Origin: Ch67 sp964491665
GTDB lineage: Bacteria; Pseudomonadota; Gammaproteobacteria; Pseudomonadales; Ketobacteraceae
NCBI GenBank assembly: GCA_964491665.1
Contig: CAZBII010000001.1
Location: forward strand, 26,202 to 90,201
DNA: 64,000 nucleotides
Direction of reading: 5' to 3'
A program made the translations under genes and the position numbers. Under the pieces are notes generated by a model, which was given only the letters and a program-made list of their open reading frames with translations, searched no databases and was not told where the DNA came from. This document shows positions 26,258-35,704 of this stretch, piece after piece. Numbering within the stretch: position 1 is the first letter of the stretch; each line of letters opens with the position of its first letter.

Positions 26258-27449
26258 TGCGCAGCAACCTCCGCTTCACGTTTGCCTGAATCACAAAATA
26301 GTCGATGGTGGGCGCCAGCAGGTTGGCGAACAGGATCGCCAGCATCATGCCCTCGGGGAACGCCGGATTCACTACCCGGATCAGCATCACCATCACGCCG
26401 ATCAGCCCACCGAACACCCACTTGCCGGTATCCGTCATCGAGGCCGACACCGGATCGGTCGCCATGAAAAACGTACCCAGCGCCCAGCCTCCCAGCACGT
26501 AATGCCACCAGAATGGAACGCCGAACATGGGATTGGTGGTACTGCCCACGCTGTTGAACAGAATGCCCATCGCCGCAGTGCCCAGAAATACGCCGGCCAC
26601 GATGCGCCAGGACGCGATGCCGGTGATCATCAGGATCAGACCGCCCACTGCCAGCGCCAGTGCCGACGTCTCACCAATCGAGCCCTGCATGTTGCCGATA
26701 AAGGCATCCATCCAGGTCAGCTGGCCCTGCAGCGCGGCCATGCCACCTTCGGCTGCCACGCTCAGAGCGGTTGCACCGGAGAAGCCATCCACCGCAGTCC
26801 ACACCGAATCACCCGACATGCTGGCGGGATAGGCAAAGAACAGGAACGCACGCCCGGTCAACGCCGGATTGAGGAAATTCTTGCCGGTACCGCCGAACAC
26901 TTCCTTGCCCAGCACCACGCCGAAGGAAATCCCCAGCGCCACCTGCCACAGCGGAATAGTCGGCGGACAGGTCAGCGCGAACAGCACCGACGTGACGAAG
27001 AAGCCTTCGTTCACCTCATGCCCGCGCTTCACCGCGAACAGGATTTCCCACGCGATGCCCACCGCAAACGTCACCACATAGATTGGCACGAACCAGGCGG
27101 CGCCATAGATGATGCAATCCCAGATACTGGCCGGGTTGTAGCTGATCAGCAGATCGGTAATCAGGAAACGCCAGTCGCCCTGCGCGGTAATGCCCTTCTC
27201 CGCCATGTAACCCAGCGCCTGCGCGCCGACGTTGTACATGCCGAAAAACATCGCCGGGAAGGTGCACAGCCACACCGTGATCATGATGCGCTTGAGATCG
27301 ATGCCGTCGCGCACATGCGACGCCGAGTGGGTCACCGACGACGGGCTGTAGAAGAACGTGTCGAACATTTCGAACACGGCGTGGTATTTCTCGAACTTGC
27401 CGCCCTTGTCGAAATGGGGCTGCAGACTGTCAAAGATTTTGCGGATCAC
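26247..27449 (-). CDS. nqrB: Na+-translocating NADH:quinone reductase subunit B
   Basis: NqrB is the sodium-pumping subunit with about ten helices, one covalent FMN and non-covalent riboflavin. The 400-residue sequence has the FMN attachment motif DGFSGAT with the acceptor at T227, an exact fit to the ApbE consensus. The GKEVFGGTGKNFLNPALTGR segment (181-200) is a further family hallmark. It starts 4 bases after the nqrA stop. Confidence 0.98.
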   Translation of the reverse strand: MIRKIFDSLQPHFDKGGKFEKYHAVFEMFDTFFYSPSSVTHSASHVRDGIDLKRIMITVWLCTFPAMFFGMYNVGAQALGYMAEKGITAQGDWRFLITDLLISYNPASIWDCIIYGAAWFVPIYVVTFAVGIAWEILFAVKRGHEVNEGFFVTSVLFALTCPPTIPLWQVALGISFGVVLGKEVFGGTGKNFLNPALTGRAFLFFAYPASMSGDSVWTAVDGFSGATALSVAAEGGMAALQGQLTWMDAFIGNMQGSIGETSALALAVGGLILMITGIASWRIVAGVFLGTAAMGILFNSVGSTTNPMFGVPFWWHYVLGGWALGTFFMATDPVSASMTDTGKWVFGGLIGVMVMLIRVVNPAFPEGMMLAILFANLLAPTIDYFVIQANVKRRLLRNGQ

Positions 27450-27453
27450 CGGC

Positions 27454-28788
27454 TCAACCCTCCATCTCGATGCGCGTCAGATTGTCCCGCAGGATCGGGC
27501 CGTATTCGTACTTGCCGGGGCAGACATAGGTGCACAGCGCCAGATCTTCCTCGTCCAGCTCCAGACAACCCAGCTGCTGCGCGGATTCGGTATCGCCCAC
27601 GATCAGGGCCCGCAGCAATTGCGTCGGCAGGATATCCAGCGGCATGATTTTCTCGTAGGCGCCCACCGGCACCATCGCGCGCTGGCTGCCGTTGGTGGTG
27701 GAGGTAAACGGGAACAGCTTGCCCGGCGTCAGTTTCGACAGGAAGGTGTTCATCACGGAATGTTTGTTGGCGCCGGGCATGACGTACTCCAGCAGCTTGC
27801 GCTCGCGGCCTTCACGGATCACCGTCACCTGCAGATGGTAGCGTCCCAGAAACGCAAACGGACCGTAGGCCGTGTCACCAGACAGCACCGAGCCGGAAAT
27901 GACCCGGTTCTCACCGGACTCCAGCTGGCCTGCCACCAGTTCATCAGTGCTGGCCCCCAGAATCGTACGAATCAGGCGCGGATTGCGCACCTGCGGACCC
28001 GCCAGTGCAATCACCCGCTGGTTGCACAGCTTGCCCGTGGTGAACAGCTTGCCGATGGCGATCACATCCTGATAGTTGATGTGCCATACCGTCTTCTTCA
28101 GGCTGACCGGGTCCAGAAAATGAATATGGGTACCGGGCAGACCGGCTGGATGAGGCCCCGCAAATTCCTCTTCCTGCGCAATACCGTTGCCACCGATGCG
28201 CGCACCGGCCGCCTTGCACAGAAAAACCTTTTTGCTGAGATTCGACAACACGTCCAGACCGTGTTGGAACGCAATGGCTTCGTCCTTGATCACCACGGCA
28301 GGGTCGGCTGCCAGAGGATTGGTATCGATGGCGGTGACAAAAATGGAATGGGGTTCGGTGCCGGGGATGGGAATGCGACTGTAGGGACGGGTGCGGAATG
28401 CAGTCCAGAGTCCCGAGGCCAGCAGATTGGCTTCTACCCGCAGTTGGCCGATATGGCTCAGTTCGGTGGGCGAATAGGCAGAGAAATTCTCCTCCGTATC
28501 ACCTTCCACATCGATCACCACCGACTGCAACACCCGCTTGTGGCCACGGTGAATGGCGGAAACCGTACCGGCTGCCGGCGCGGTGAACTTCACCCCTTCG
28601 GCACGCTTGTCCGTAAACAGCGTTTGCCCTTTGCGGACCCTGTCCCCCACCTTCACCTGCATGGTGGGTTTCACGCCTACGTAATCGTTGCCCAGCACGG
28701 CCACCGTCCGGATTGCAGGGCCATCTTCAATGACCTGCTTGGGCGCGCCGCTGATAGGGAGATTCAGACCTCGCTTGATCTTTCTCAT
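27454..28788 (-). CDS. nqrA: Na+-translocating NADH:quinone reductase subunit A
   Basis: NqrA is the peripheral cytoplasmic subunit of 444 residues that contacts NqrB near the quinone site. It begins MRKIKRGLNLPISGAP and includes VKVGDRVRKGQTLFTDK, the biotin-carboxyl-carrier-like fold seen in NqrA and RnfC. Unlike RnfC there are no ferredoxin-type cysteine clusters. It is first in the leftward nqrABCDEF-apbE-nqrM run; a candidate promoter lies about 80 bases upstream. Confidence 0.97.
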   Translation of the reverse strand: MRKIKRGLNLPISGAPKQVIEDGPAIRTVAVLGNDYVGVKPTMQVKVGDRVRKGQTLFTDKRAEGVKFTAPAAGTVSAIHRGHKRVLQSVVIDVEGDTEENFSAYSPTELSHIGQLRVEANLLASGLWTAFRTRPYSRIPIPGTEPHSIFVTAIDTNPLAADPAVVIKDEAIAFQHGLDVLSNLSKKVFLCKAAGARIGGNGIAQEEEFAGPHPAGLPGTHIHFLDPVSLKKTVWHINYQDVIAIGKLFTTGKLCNQRVIALAGPQVRNPRLIRTILGASTDELVAGQLESGENRVISGSVLSGDTAYGPFAFLGRYHLQVTVIREGRERKLLEYVMPGANKHSVMNTFLSKLTPGKLFPFTSTTNGSQRAMVPVGAYEKIMPLDILPTQLLRALIVGDTESAQQLGCLELDEEDLALCTYVCPGKYEYGPILRDNLTRIEMEG

Positions 28789-28867
28789 GACCCCTGACCA
28801 TCTTTGATTTTGTTGAGATTGGCTGAAAAAGGCATGGCCGGTGGCTCAAACCCTACATTTTATCCGG

Positions 28868-28873
28868 ATTATA
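28868..28873 (-). promoter_or_regulatory. Candidate -10 element of the nqr operon
   Basis: A perfect TATAAT reads toward nqrA about 80 bases before its start. No good -35 hexamer is found at 16-18 bases upstream, so the promoter may depend on an activator. It is the best match in the 178 bases between the gap terminator and nqrA. Confidence 0.35.
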
Positions 28874-28966
28874 GAGAGGAAAATCCGGCTTGAATAGTTT
28901 GGAAACCACATGAAATTCCACGCATTTTTCGATGCTCTCACATGACGCGCCACATGGCAAACGCGC

Positions 28967-28993
28967 AATAAAAAAGGGCAGCTTGCGCTGCCC
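28967..28993 (-). terminator. Rho-independent terminator after gap
   Basis: GGGCAGC and GCTGCCC form a 7-bp GC-rich stem with a 4-base loop, followed on the minus strand by a run of U (28967-28975). It sits 28 bases past the gap stop codon and separates gap from the nqr operon. Confidence 0.88.
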
Positions 28994-29020
28994 TTCTTCA
29001 TCAAACCGCACCGGTCTGCC

Positions 29021-30466
29021 TCACTTCGGGAACACAGGGTAGTTAACCCCGGCCATTTTCTGCAGCATGCGCACCACCTGGCAGCTGTAGCCGAACTCGT
29101 TGTCGTACCAGATATAGAGTACGCAGCGATTGCCATTCACGATGGTGGACTCCGCATCGACGATGCTGGCATAACGGGAACCCACAAAGTCAGTGGACAC
29201 CACTTCCGGCGAGTTCACGTAGTCGATCTGTTTGCGCAGAGGGCCGTCGAGGGACGCGGTCCGCAGCGCATCATTCAGTTCGTCGCGGGTGATTTCCTTG
29301 TCCAGCCCCAGATTCAGGATCGCCATGGACACGTTCGGCGTGGGGACACGGATTGCATTGCCGGTCAGCTTGCCCTTCAGTTCCGGCAGCGCTTTCGCCA
29401 CGGCCTTGGCCGCACCGGTTTCAGTGATAACCATGTTCAGCGCCGCGCTGCGGCCACGACGGTTGCCCTTGTGGTAGTTGTCGATCAGATTCTGGTCGTT
29501 GGTGTAGGAGTGAACAGTTTCGACGTGACCGTACTGGATGCCGTACAGATCCTGCACCACTTTCAGCACCGGCACGATGGCGTTGGTGGTGCAGCTGGCG
29601 GCAGACAGGATGCGGTCGTCATTGGACATTTCGTTGTCGTTCACGCCCATAACGATGTTTTTCAGCTCGCCCTTGCCGGGTGCTGTCAGAACCACCTGGC
29701 TCACGCCCGGACACTTCAGGTGCTTGCTCAGGCCAGCTTCATCGCGCCACTTGCCGGTGTTGTCCACCACAATGGCGTCCTTGATGCCGTACTGGGTGTA
29801 ATCCACGCTGTCCGGCGCGTCGGAATAGATGACCTTGATGTAGTTGCCGTTGGCAATCAGGGCCTGGTTCTCTTCATCGATGCTGATGGTGCCGCGGAAG
29901 GAACCGTGAACAGAATCGCGGCGCAGCAGGCTGGCACGCTTGGCCAGATCGTTCTCGGCGCCACCATTGCGAACCACAATGGCCCGCAGACGCAGTGCAT
30001 CACCACCGCCGGCTTTCTCGATCAGGATGCGGGCAACCAGACGGCCGATACGGCCAAAGCCGTACAGCACCACATCGCGGCCCTTGAAGGCAGGCGACAG
30101 GGTCGGGTCCAGCGCATCGGCCACTTCGCGACGCACGAACTCTTCCACACTGAGATTGCCACCTTCATTCTTGTACTTGGTGGCCAGTTTGCCAATGTCG
30201 ATACGGGAGGGACCCAGGTTCAGCTTGGTCAGGGCCTGCAGCACGGGGAAGCTTTCCGATACGTCCAACGCCTGGCCCTGCAGCTGGCGCACATAGCGGT
30301 GGGCCTTGATGATGTCGATGACGGAACGGTTGATGATGGGACGACCATATACAGAAGTCACCACGTTATGCTCGCGATACAGCTTGCCGATCATGGGAAT
30401 CATGGATTCGGCCAGGGCTTCACGGTTAACCCAGGATTGCAAGTGCTCTTTGGACTGGTCTGTCAC
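29021..30466 (-). CDS. gap: Glyceraldehyde-3-phosphate dehydrogenase, long type
   Basis: The 481-residue enzyme oxidises glyceraldehyde-3-phosphate with NAD(P) and phosphate. An N-terminal extension of about 125 residues precedes the Rossmann domain (VVLYGFGRIGRLVARILIE). The catalytic cysteine is C292 in SAASCTTNAIVP, and the C-terminal WYDNEFGYSCQVV segment is typical. The long form occurs in Pseudomonas and relatives beside nqr, and may serve gluconeogenesis or a separate pool from the standard 330-residue GapA. It has its own promoter and terminator, so it is monocistronic. Confidence 0.95.
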   Translation of the reverse strand: MTDQSKEHLQSWVNREALAESMIPMIGKLYREHNVVTSVYGRPIINRSVIDIIKAHRYVRQLQGQALDVSESFPVLQALTKLNLGPSRIDIGKLATKYKNEGGNLSVEEFVRREVADALDPTLSPAFKGRDVVLYGFGRIGRLVARILIEKAGGGDALRLRAIVVRNGGAENDLAKRASLLRRDSVHGSFRGTISIDEENQALIANGNYIKVIYSDAPDSVDYTQYGIKDAIVVDNTGKWRDEAGLSKHLKCPGVSQVVLTAPGKGELKNIVMGVNDNEMSNDDRILSAASCTTNAIVPVLKVVQDLYGIQYGHVETVHSYTNDQNLIDNYHKGNRRGRSAALNMVITETGAAKAVAKALPELKGKLTGNAIRVPTPNVSMAILNLGLDKEITRDELNDALRTASLDGPLRKQIDYVNSPEVVSTDFVGSRYASIVDAESTIVNGNRCVLYIWYDNEFGYSCQVVRMLQKMAGVNYPVFPK

Positions 30467-30566
30467 GGGACGTCACCTTCGTAGATTGCGTAGATTGTGG
30501 CTTGGCTTGCCCACCCGGCGGCATGTGCACCGAAACGACTCAGGACACCGGGTTTACGGGGCGCAT

Positions 30567-30595
30567 ATTATCTTTTCATTGCTGTCATTTATCAA
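30567..30595 (-). promoter_or_regulatory. Predicted sigma-70 promoter of gap
   Basis: TTGATA (-35, 30590-30595) and GATAAT (-10, 30567-30572) are separated by exactly 17 bases on the minus strand. Transcription would start near 30560, leaving a leader of about 94 nt before the gap ATG. Confidence 0.65.
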
Positions 30596-30759
30596 TCAGG
30601 GCGCCGCCGGCCCGAGCCGCAAAAAGCCTGCCCTGGCGCAATACAGGCGGGCATAAATCCCTGATAAGGCTGCCTAATAATGACTTGGCGATAGGGCTGG
30701 CGTATTCTACCTTCCAAACAATTAAAGACCTTTCCTTATTCAGGGATAGCCGCCCCGGC

Positions 30760-31386
30760 ATGAAGACACGCGACCGCATTCTGGTAACCAGCCTTGAGCT
30801 GTTCAATCTGTGTGGTGAACCCAATGTCACCACCATTGATATCGCCAATGAGATGGAAATCAGTCCGGGCAACCTGTACTACCACTTCCGCAACAAGGAC
30901 GAAATCATCACCGAACTGTTCCAGCAGTTCGAAACCAGCATGCACGAAGTGCTGCAGTCTCCCCAGGAAGAAGGCCTGGAGATGCTGGACTACTGGATGT
31001 ACATCCACCTGATTTTCGAACGGATTTTCGAGTTCCGGTTCCTGTACCGGGATCTGGCCACCATTCTGGAACGCAACGAGAAGCTGCAGAAACGCTTCAA
31101 CCGCATCCTGGACAAGAAGGCCGGCAACTGCCGCCTGATCATGACCAGCATGCGCGACAGCGGCATCATCAGCATCAGCGACAAGCAGATCGACGCGCTG
31201 GCCACCAACGTGGTGATTACCGGCACCTACTGGCTGAATTACCAGCAGGTGCGCAATCTGGGGGACAATCCGGAACTGGAGGATCTGGGGAAAGGGGTTT
31301 ATCAGGTGATGTCGCTGATCATGCCGTACCTGTCGCCGGAAGGTCAGGAAACGCTGGAGGCAGTGGCGGCCACCTATCTGGAGTGA
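30760..31386 (+). CDS. TetR/AcrR-family transcriptional regulator
   Basis: DNA-binding repressor-type protein of 208 residues. The N-terminal helix-turn-helix is recognisable in TTIDIANEMEISPGNLYYHFRNKDEIITEL (residues about 24-53). The C-terminal ligand domain (60-208) is helical with no recognised effector. The ATG at 30760 (MKTRDRILVTSLEL) gives the usual short arm before helix 1; a longer reading from 30502 is not TetR-like. Its 3' end overlaps the M48-like gene by 13 bases tail to tail. The upstream region holds the imperfect inverted pair CCCTGATAAGG (about 30658) and CCTTATTCAGGG (about 30733). Confidence 0.9.
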   Translation: MKTRDRILVTSLELFNLCGEPNVTTIDIANEMEISPGNLYYHFRNKDEIITELFQQFETSMHEVLQSPQEEGLEMLDYWMYIHLIFERIFEFRFLYRDLATILERNEKLQKRFNRILDKKAGNCRLIMTSMRDSGIISISDKQIDALATNVVITGTYWLNYQQVRNLGDNPELEDLGKGVYQVMSLIMPYLSPEGQETLEAVAATYLE

Positions 31387-33671
31387 ACCAGGCGCAGTCC
31401 GGGAACAGGCGTCAGGTCGTAGAGCGCTTCGGTGCGGGTCACCAGCAGGCTGAGCCGGTCCTGCAGCTGCTCGTTCAGGCTTTCGATGTACTGCATCACC
31501 GACGTGGAGACACGATAGCAGGCCTCCGGACAGGATTCCGCTGAATCCAGATCACTGACCTCCACCCGGATCACTTCGCCGATTGACTGCGGCTGCAGAT
31601 TGCCCACCGCCGGATTCAATCCTTCCATTGCATGAATGACGTAGACCATCATCGGATGCGGCACGTTGTCCACCTGTTTCAGCACACTGGCCAGTTCCAG
31701 CAGCACATAGCGCTGGTAACGCTCCGCCAGCTCGTCCTGGCGCGGACCGGTTTCGTCAGTGTTCTCGGTCGAGCCATGCACCATCAGCTGGCCGAGAATA
31801 CGGGTGTAGGTGCGCAGCCGCTGCACGGATTCCTGCGCCTTGTTCAGGAACGTCAGCGCATCGGTCAGACGCAGCACATGGGAGCGCATTTCCTCGCCGG
31901 TCAGCGCCAGCTGCTCGCGAATCTCGGGGCGCTCCACTGCGAGCGACAGCGCAATGCCAATGCGACGGGCAATCAGCGCTTCATACTGCACCAGCTCCGC
32001 TTTCACTTCGCTCTGTTCCTTGATCAGTCCCAGCCACTGGGTTTCGATGTCGCGCACCTGCTCTTCATCGGCCGCCAGCGTTTCCTGGATCACCTTGCGG
32101 ATGTGCAGCAGATTCTTGCGATAGCCATACTGGCGCCAGGTGTCGGCCAGATGATGAATCACCGCGGAATCATGCCGCAGCTTTTCGATCAGTTCAGCCA
32201 GATCGCGACAACGGTCGGCCACACTGCGGGCGGAGCAGGCGTCGAAATCATCGATACGCAGGATGCGGCCACTGCGTTCCAGACCGCCAAACACGTCGCT
32301 GCGACTGGCCCGCTCGCGCTCGCCCGGTGCCAGCACGGTAACGCGCTGGGTCGCTGCCAGCTCCGGCTCGCGAATGCCCAGCGAATGATAGTGATCGATG
32401 GAAACACTGCGTGCGATCTGGTCGGCATCCCGCAACAGCGACACAGCCGAACCCAGCAGATAGCAGGCGCCTTCATCCTGGTAATGTTCAACGTTGACGA
32501 TGCGGCCCAGATCGACGATGCGGCTGCGGGTCAGCGGTGTCACCAGTTCTTCCATTTCCTGAATCAGGCGCGGACGCAGCGACAGCTGCAGCGTGTCGGC
32601 ATGATTCACGACGAGATAGGGAAAATTGTCGGAGAGCTTGCTGTTGCGCCAGCTCTTCAGCAGCTCGCGATTGGCCTGCTGCTGGCCATAGTGCAGCGAA
32701 CGCAGACGAAACTGGGTGGAGCGGAATTCGGTGGAGCCGGCAATGCGCGACGAGAACTGGTCGCCCACCATGTCGACACTGCGATTCACCACAAAAGTGA
32801 ACGCGGAAATCAGGCGATACAGCAGATAGAATGTTCCCTGCACCAGAAAATCGAACGGCTGCAGGGCATAGGTCAAACACTGGCGGGATCGGTTGCTGCC
32901 ATCCAATGACTGGAATTCTTCACGGATCGACATGGAAGAACGGGTGATGCCGGACTGCGCGAACAGCCAGCGGTCAATGGCACACAGCAGCGGATAGCCA
33001 AACTGGCGCGCATCGGCGGTATAACCGGCATAGGCATGCGCAATGACACCGGACAGCTGGCGCGCACTCAGGCCATACAACAGCGGCAGACCAATCACGA
33101 TTTCCGGCCCATTCCCCAGCAGGATGTCCTTGACCGAGCCGGGACGCAGGATCAGACCCACTTCAGCATCCAGACGGATGGCGCGCGGCGCCGGTACGCG
33201 CAACAGTTTCGCAACGTGATTGACGAAGGCATGCAGTTCCGGTTGTGACTGCGGCGGAACCGAAAAGAAATCCTTGCTGTTCTGACGGATGCGCACCAGA
33301 CGGCGCACGACCGCCACCAGAAAACCCAGCAGGAAAAGATCGCCCAGCAGCAACGCCGCCAGCCACAACGGATGCCGCGTGACATCCTGCTGCAGATAGC
33401 CGAACGTGGACTGCATCCACACCACACAGGACAGCGCAAACAGACCGACGAATGTCAGCGGCACCAGCACCGCCACCAGCGTGGCCAGCGCCATTCTGAT
33501 GCGATCACCCAGCGACGATTTCGGCGCACGGATTTCAGCACGGAATCCGTTGCGAATGTCTTCCTGGCTGTATGCTTCGCCTAACATGCGGTCGCGCCCT
33601 GCCGGTTCGCGGATTCCAGAGTGGAGCAACCCTGCGGCACCGTTAAAATTACGCGATGCATCCTGCAACAT
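31374..33671 (-). CDS. Large membrane protein with a degenerate M48 peptidase domain
   Basis: The 765-residue protein (from this start) has two N-terminal helices at about 60-85 and 105-128. A region similar to M48 peptidases follows (VPAPRAIRLDAEVG, IVIGLPLLYGLSARQLSGVIAHAY). Where M48 enzymes have HExxH, this protein reads HAYAG (212-216), so the catalytic glutamate and second histidine are lost. The remaining 430 residues are helical without known domain, with possible coiled coil at 500-620. The start at 33671 follows the predicted promoter; ATG 33587 is an alternative, and a longer frame to 33788 would begin upstream of that promoter. Function unknown; non-catalytic scaffold is an inference. 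Confidence 0.75.
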   Translation of the reverse strand: MLQDASRNFNGAAGLLHSGIREPAGRDRMLGEAYSQEDIRNGFRAEIRAPKSSLGDRIRMALATLVAVLVPLTFVGLFALSCVVWMQSTFGYLQQDVTRHPLWLAALLLGDLFLLGFLVAVVRRLVRIRQNSKDFFSVPPQSQPELHAFVNHVAKLLRVPAPRAIRLDAEVGLILRPGSVKDILLGNGPEIVIGLPLLYGLSARQLSGVIAHAYAGYTADARQFGYPLLCAIDRWLFAQSGITRSSMSIREEFQSLDGSNRSRQCLTYALQPFDFLVQGTFYLLYRLISAFTFVVNRSVDMVGDQFSSRIAGSTEFRSTQFRLRSLHYGQQQANRELLKSWRNSKLSDNFPYLVVNHADTLQLSLRPRLIQEMEELVTPLTRSRIVDLGRIVNVEHYQDEGACYLLGSAVSLLRDADQIARSVSIDHYHSLGIREPELAATQRVTVLAPGERERASRSDVFGGLERSGRILRIDDFDACSARSVADRCRDLAELIEKLRHDSAVIHHLADTWRQYGYRKNLLHIRKVIQETLAADEEQVRDIETQWLGLIKEQSEVKAELVQYEALIARRIGIALSLAVERPEIREQLALTGEEMRSHVLRLTDALTFLNKAQESVQRLRTYTRILGQLMVHGSTENTDETGPRQDELAERYQRYVLLELASVLKQVDNVPHPMMVYVIHAMEGLNPAVGNLQPQSIGEVIRVEVSDLDSAESCPEACYRVSTSVMQYIESLNEQLQDRLSLLVTRTEALYDLTPVPGLRLVHSR

Positions 33672-33767
33672 AGAGGTAATCTTCACCCTGCGCCTGCTCG
33701 TAAGTTCCCGGCTGGTCCGGCAAAAAATGGATTGGTCAAAATGACGGGTTATTCCGAAAGCAAAAGA

Positions 33768-33799
33768 AATATAGCAAAGGGCTTCCACTTAATAAGTGG
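33768..33799 (-). promoter_or_regulatory. Predicted promoter with palindromic operator for the M48-like gene
   Basis: On the minus strand an extended -10 TGCTATATT (hexamer at 33768-33773) lies 16 bases after TTATTA (33790-33795). The -35 hexamer overlaps a perfect palindrome, CCACTTA-A-TAAGTGG at 33785-33799, a typical position for a repressor site. Which regulator binds is unknown. Confidence 0.45.
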
Positions 33800-33863
33800 G
33801 CATCCGTGGGGGATTATGTGTAGTTTTGTTTTGCTTTGTAACGACTGGAATTGCAAGGATTTT

Positions 33864-34535
33864 TCATTTGTGGACCGTGGCAAAAACCTGCACGCGATCG
33901 AAGTTTTCCGACTCCAGCAAATCGGGAAATGTGCGCACCTGGAACTCAGCCACTCTCTGTAACAGCGGAAAGCGCTCATGCAGATCGCGCTGCCGGGATT
34001 CTGCCACCAGCGCAGCACCGCCGGCCTGGATATGCTCGATGACGGCGGCAAAGCCAGCCTCTTCGTAGCAGATGTCGGCCGCCAGCAGCAGGGCATCCGG
34101 ATCGGGCTGGAAGCGGGTGGCGGTACTGAAATGCAACGCTCCCGCAGGCGGTGGATTGTATTCGGCATTGATCTGGCAGACCTGCAGCGCGTCCGGATCG
34201 ATGTCCACTGCCAGCACGCTGCCCGCACCCGCCAGTGCCGCCGCAATGCCCGCCACGCCGGAGCCGGCGCCGAAATCAATGACATGCCGCCCCGCCACCA
34301 CGCGGGGATGGTCCAGCACCCAGCGCGCCAGTGCCTGACCGCCACCCCAGCAGAAAGCCCAGTACGGCGGCTGCGCCATCAGGCGGTGGTAATCCGCCGC
34401 GTCCAGAGGCTGGTCGGGGTAATCATCCGCCAGCAAAAGCAGTGCGATTTCGGGCACCAGCTCAAGCCGCCGCCTCTCCACGTGCACGCCCTCGAGAATG
34501 AAAGGCAGTTCCGGGCGGCTGTCCGCGCTGTTCAT
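33864..34535 (-). CDS. Class I SAM-dependent methyltransferase (ETFB lysine methyltransferase/Nnt1-like)
   Basis: The 223-residue protein carries the SAM-binding glycine motif VIDFGAGSGVAGIAAALAG (motif I) and the acidic loop VLAVDIDPDALQVCQINAEYN. The PPYWAFCWGGGQALARWVL segment before motif I is characteristic of the nicotinamide N-methylase/ETFB-lysine methyltransferase group (COG3897). The substrate may be electron-transfer flavoprotein beta by family analogy, but this is not shown here. The start overlaps the patatin stop by 4 bases, so the two are coupled. Confidence 0.82.
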   Translation of the reverse strand: MNSADSRPELPFILEGVHVERRRLELVPEIALLLLADDYPDQPLDAADYHRLMAQPPYWAFCWGGGQALARWVLDHPRVVAGRHVIDFGAGSGVAGIAAALAGAGSVLAVDIDPDALQVCQINAEYNPPPAGALHFSTATRFQPDPDALLLAADICYEEAGFAAVIEHIQAGGAALVAESRQRDLHERFPLLQRVAEFQVRTFPDLLESENFDRVQVFATVHK

Positions 34536-35605
34536 GCGGCCTGCTCCGCCACTTTCTGCTGCATAACCACCTCCATGAACTCATCGCCCAGGGCAATGGA
34601 CTCCGCCACCACCTTCTGCCAGAAGCGAATCCGTTCCGCATCGGACAGGGCGAAGAAGTCCTTGCGGTCCGGAATCTTGCCAAACGGCAGACGTGCAACG
34701 AACTCGGGCGACGGCGACACCATGAGGGTGTTGTCCCAGGCGCTGCCGGGCTGATGGCGCCAGCGCAGGGATTTGTCGAACCAGCCGGGAATGCAGCGGG
34801 AATAGAAATGGGGATAAAACACCAGTCCGTGCGGGCGGGTGATCGCCGCGTCGAAGTGGTAATCGGCGACACCGCCGTCCCGGTACACGCCCGCCGGCGC
34901 TCCCGGAATATCGCGCACGCCCGCCAGAATCAGTGGCACGGCACCCGAGGCACGCAGGGCCAGTTCCAGGTTGGCGGGAGCAAGGGCAATGCGCCGGGTC
35001 GGCAGCGTGTCGGCAAAATCGGCGATCTGGGCAAGACGCGGGTCGGCAAACAGGGCCCGCTCGAAAAATGCCGACAGCCCCCGCCGGCTCAGCAGATTGA
35101 CCAGCGCCGACCCGGCCAGCGCGGCACCCTGCCGGAGACGCCGGTCAGACTCCAGCCAGCCCCGGGCCCGCACCGCCACCACCTGACTGCGCAGGAACGG
35201 GTGCTGCAGGATCTCGTCTGCGCCCGTGTCACCCAGGAGTTGCGACAGCACACCATCCAGCACGCGCGACACGTCCTGCGCGGTGGCGTCCTTGCTGTAG
35301 GACTGCTGCAGATAGCTTTCCAGAAACCGGTCGATAGCCCGCTGCGGGTCCCGCTGGCCCAGACAGGCAAAGCGCCAGCTGCCGATGCTTGAGGCAATGG
35401 TGGGCAGCGGCCGGGTGCGGCGCGCGAGGAATTCACTGAACAGGCGCCGGTCCAGCCCCGCCAGCACCAGCCACTTGGGTCCACCAGACGCGCCTACCAG
35501 CAGATCGATGTCATCGACGGCAAAGCCATTTTGCTGGACGTGCCGGCGCGCGGCACTGCCCAATGTCCAGGTGAGGGCCGGCTGTTTGATGTGAATGGCA
35601 TGCAT
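34532..35605 (-). CDS. Patatin-like phospholipase
   Basis: The 357-residue protein contains the patatin Ser-Asp dyad elements: GASGGPKW holds the nucleophile serine in a GxSGG-like loop (about residue 41), and YRDGGVADYH supplies the DGG/A aspartate (about residue 245). The usual N-terminal GGG oxyanion stretch is not obvious, so activity should be tested. The start at 35605 (MHAIHIKQPAL) is chosen over a longer frame to 35686 with no similarity. No signal peptide. It is first of two genes with the methyltransferase. Confidence 0.8.
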   Translation of the reverse strand: MHAIHIKQPALTWTLGSAARRHVQQNGFAVDDIDLLVGASGGPKWLVLAGLDRRLFSEFLARRTRPLPTIASSIGSWRFACLGQRDPQRAIDRFLESYLQQSYSKDATAQDVSRVLDGVLSQLLGDTGADEILQHPFLRSQVVAVRARGWLESDRRLRQGAALAGSALVNLLSRRGLSAFFERALFADPRLAQIADFADTLPTRRIALAPANLELALRASGAVPLILAGVRDIPGAPAGVYRDGGVADYHFDAAITRPHGLVFYPHFYSRCIPGWFDKSLRWRHQPGSAWDNTLMVSPSPEFVARLPFGKIPDRKDFFALSDAERIRFWQKVVAESIALGDEFMEVVMQQKVAEQAA

Positions 35606-35704
35606 GAACGGGTTTCCACTGCTGGCAGGGGGAGAACGGATTATGACAGGCGATAACACAACCACCGGCGGGCATTGTACCCACAACCGGTGGCGTGGAA
35701 AGAC

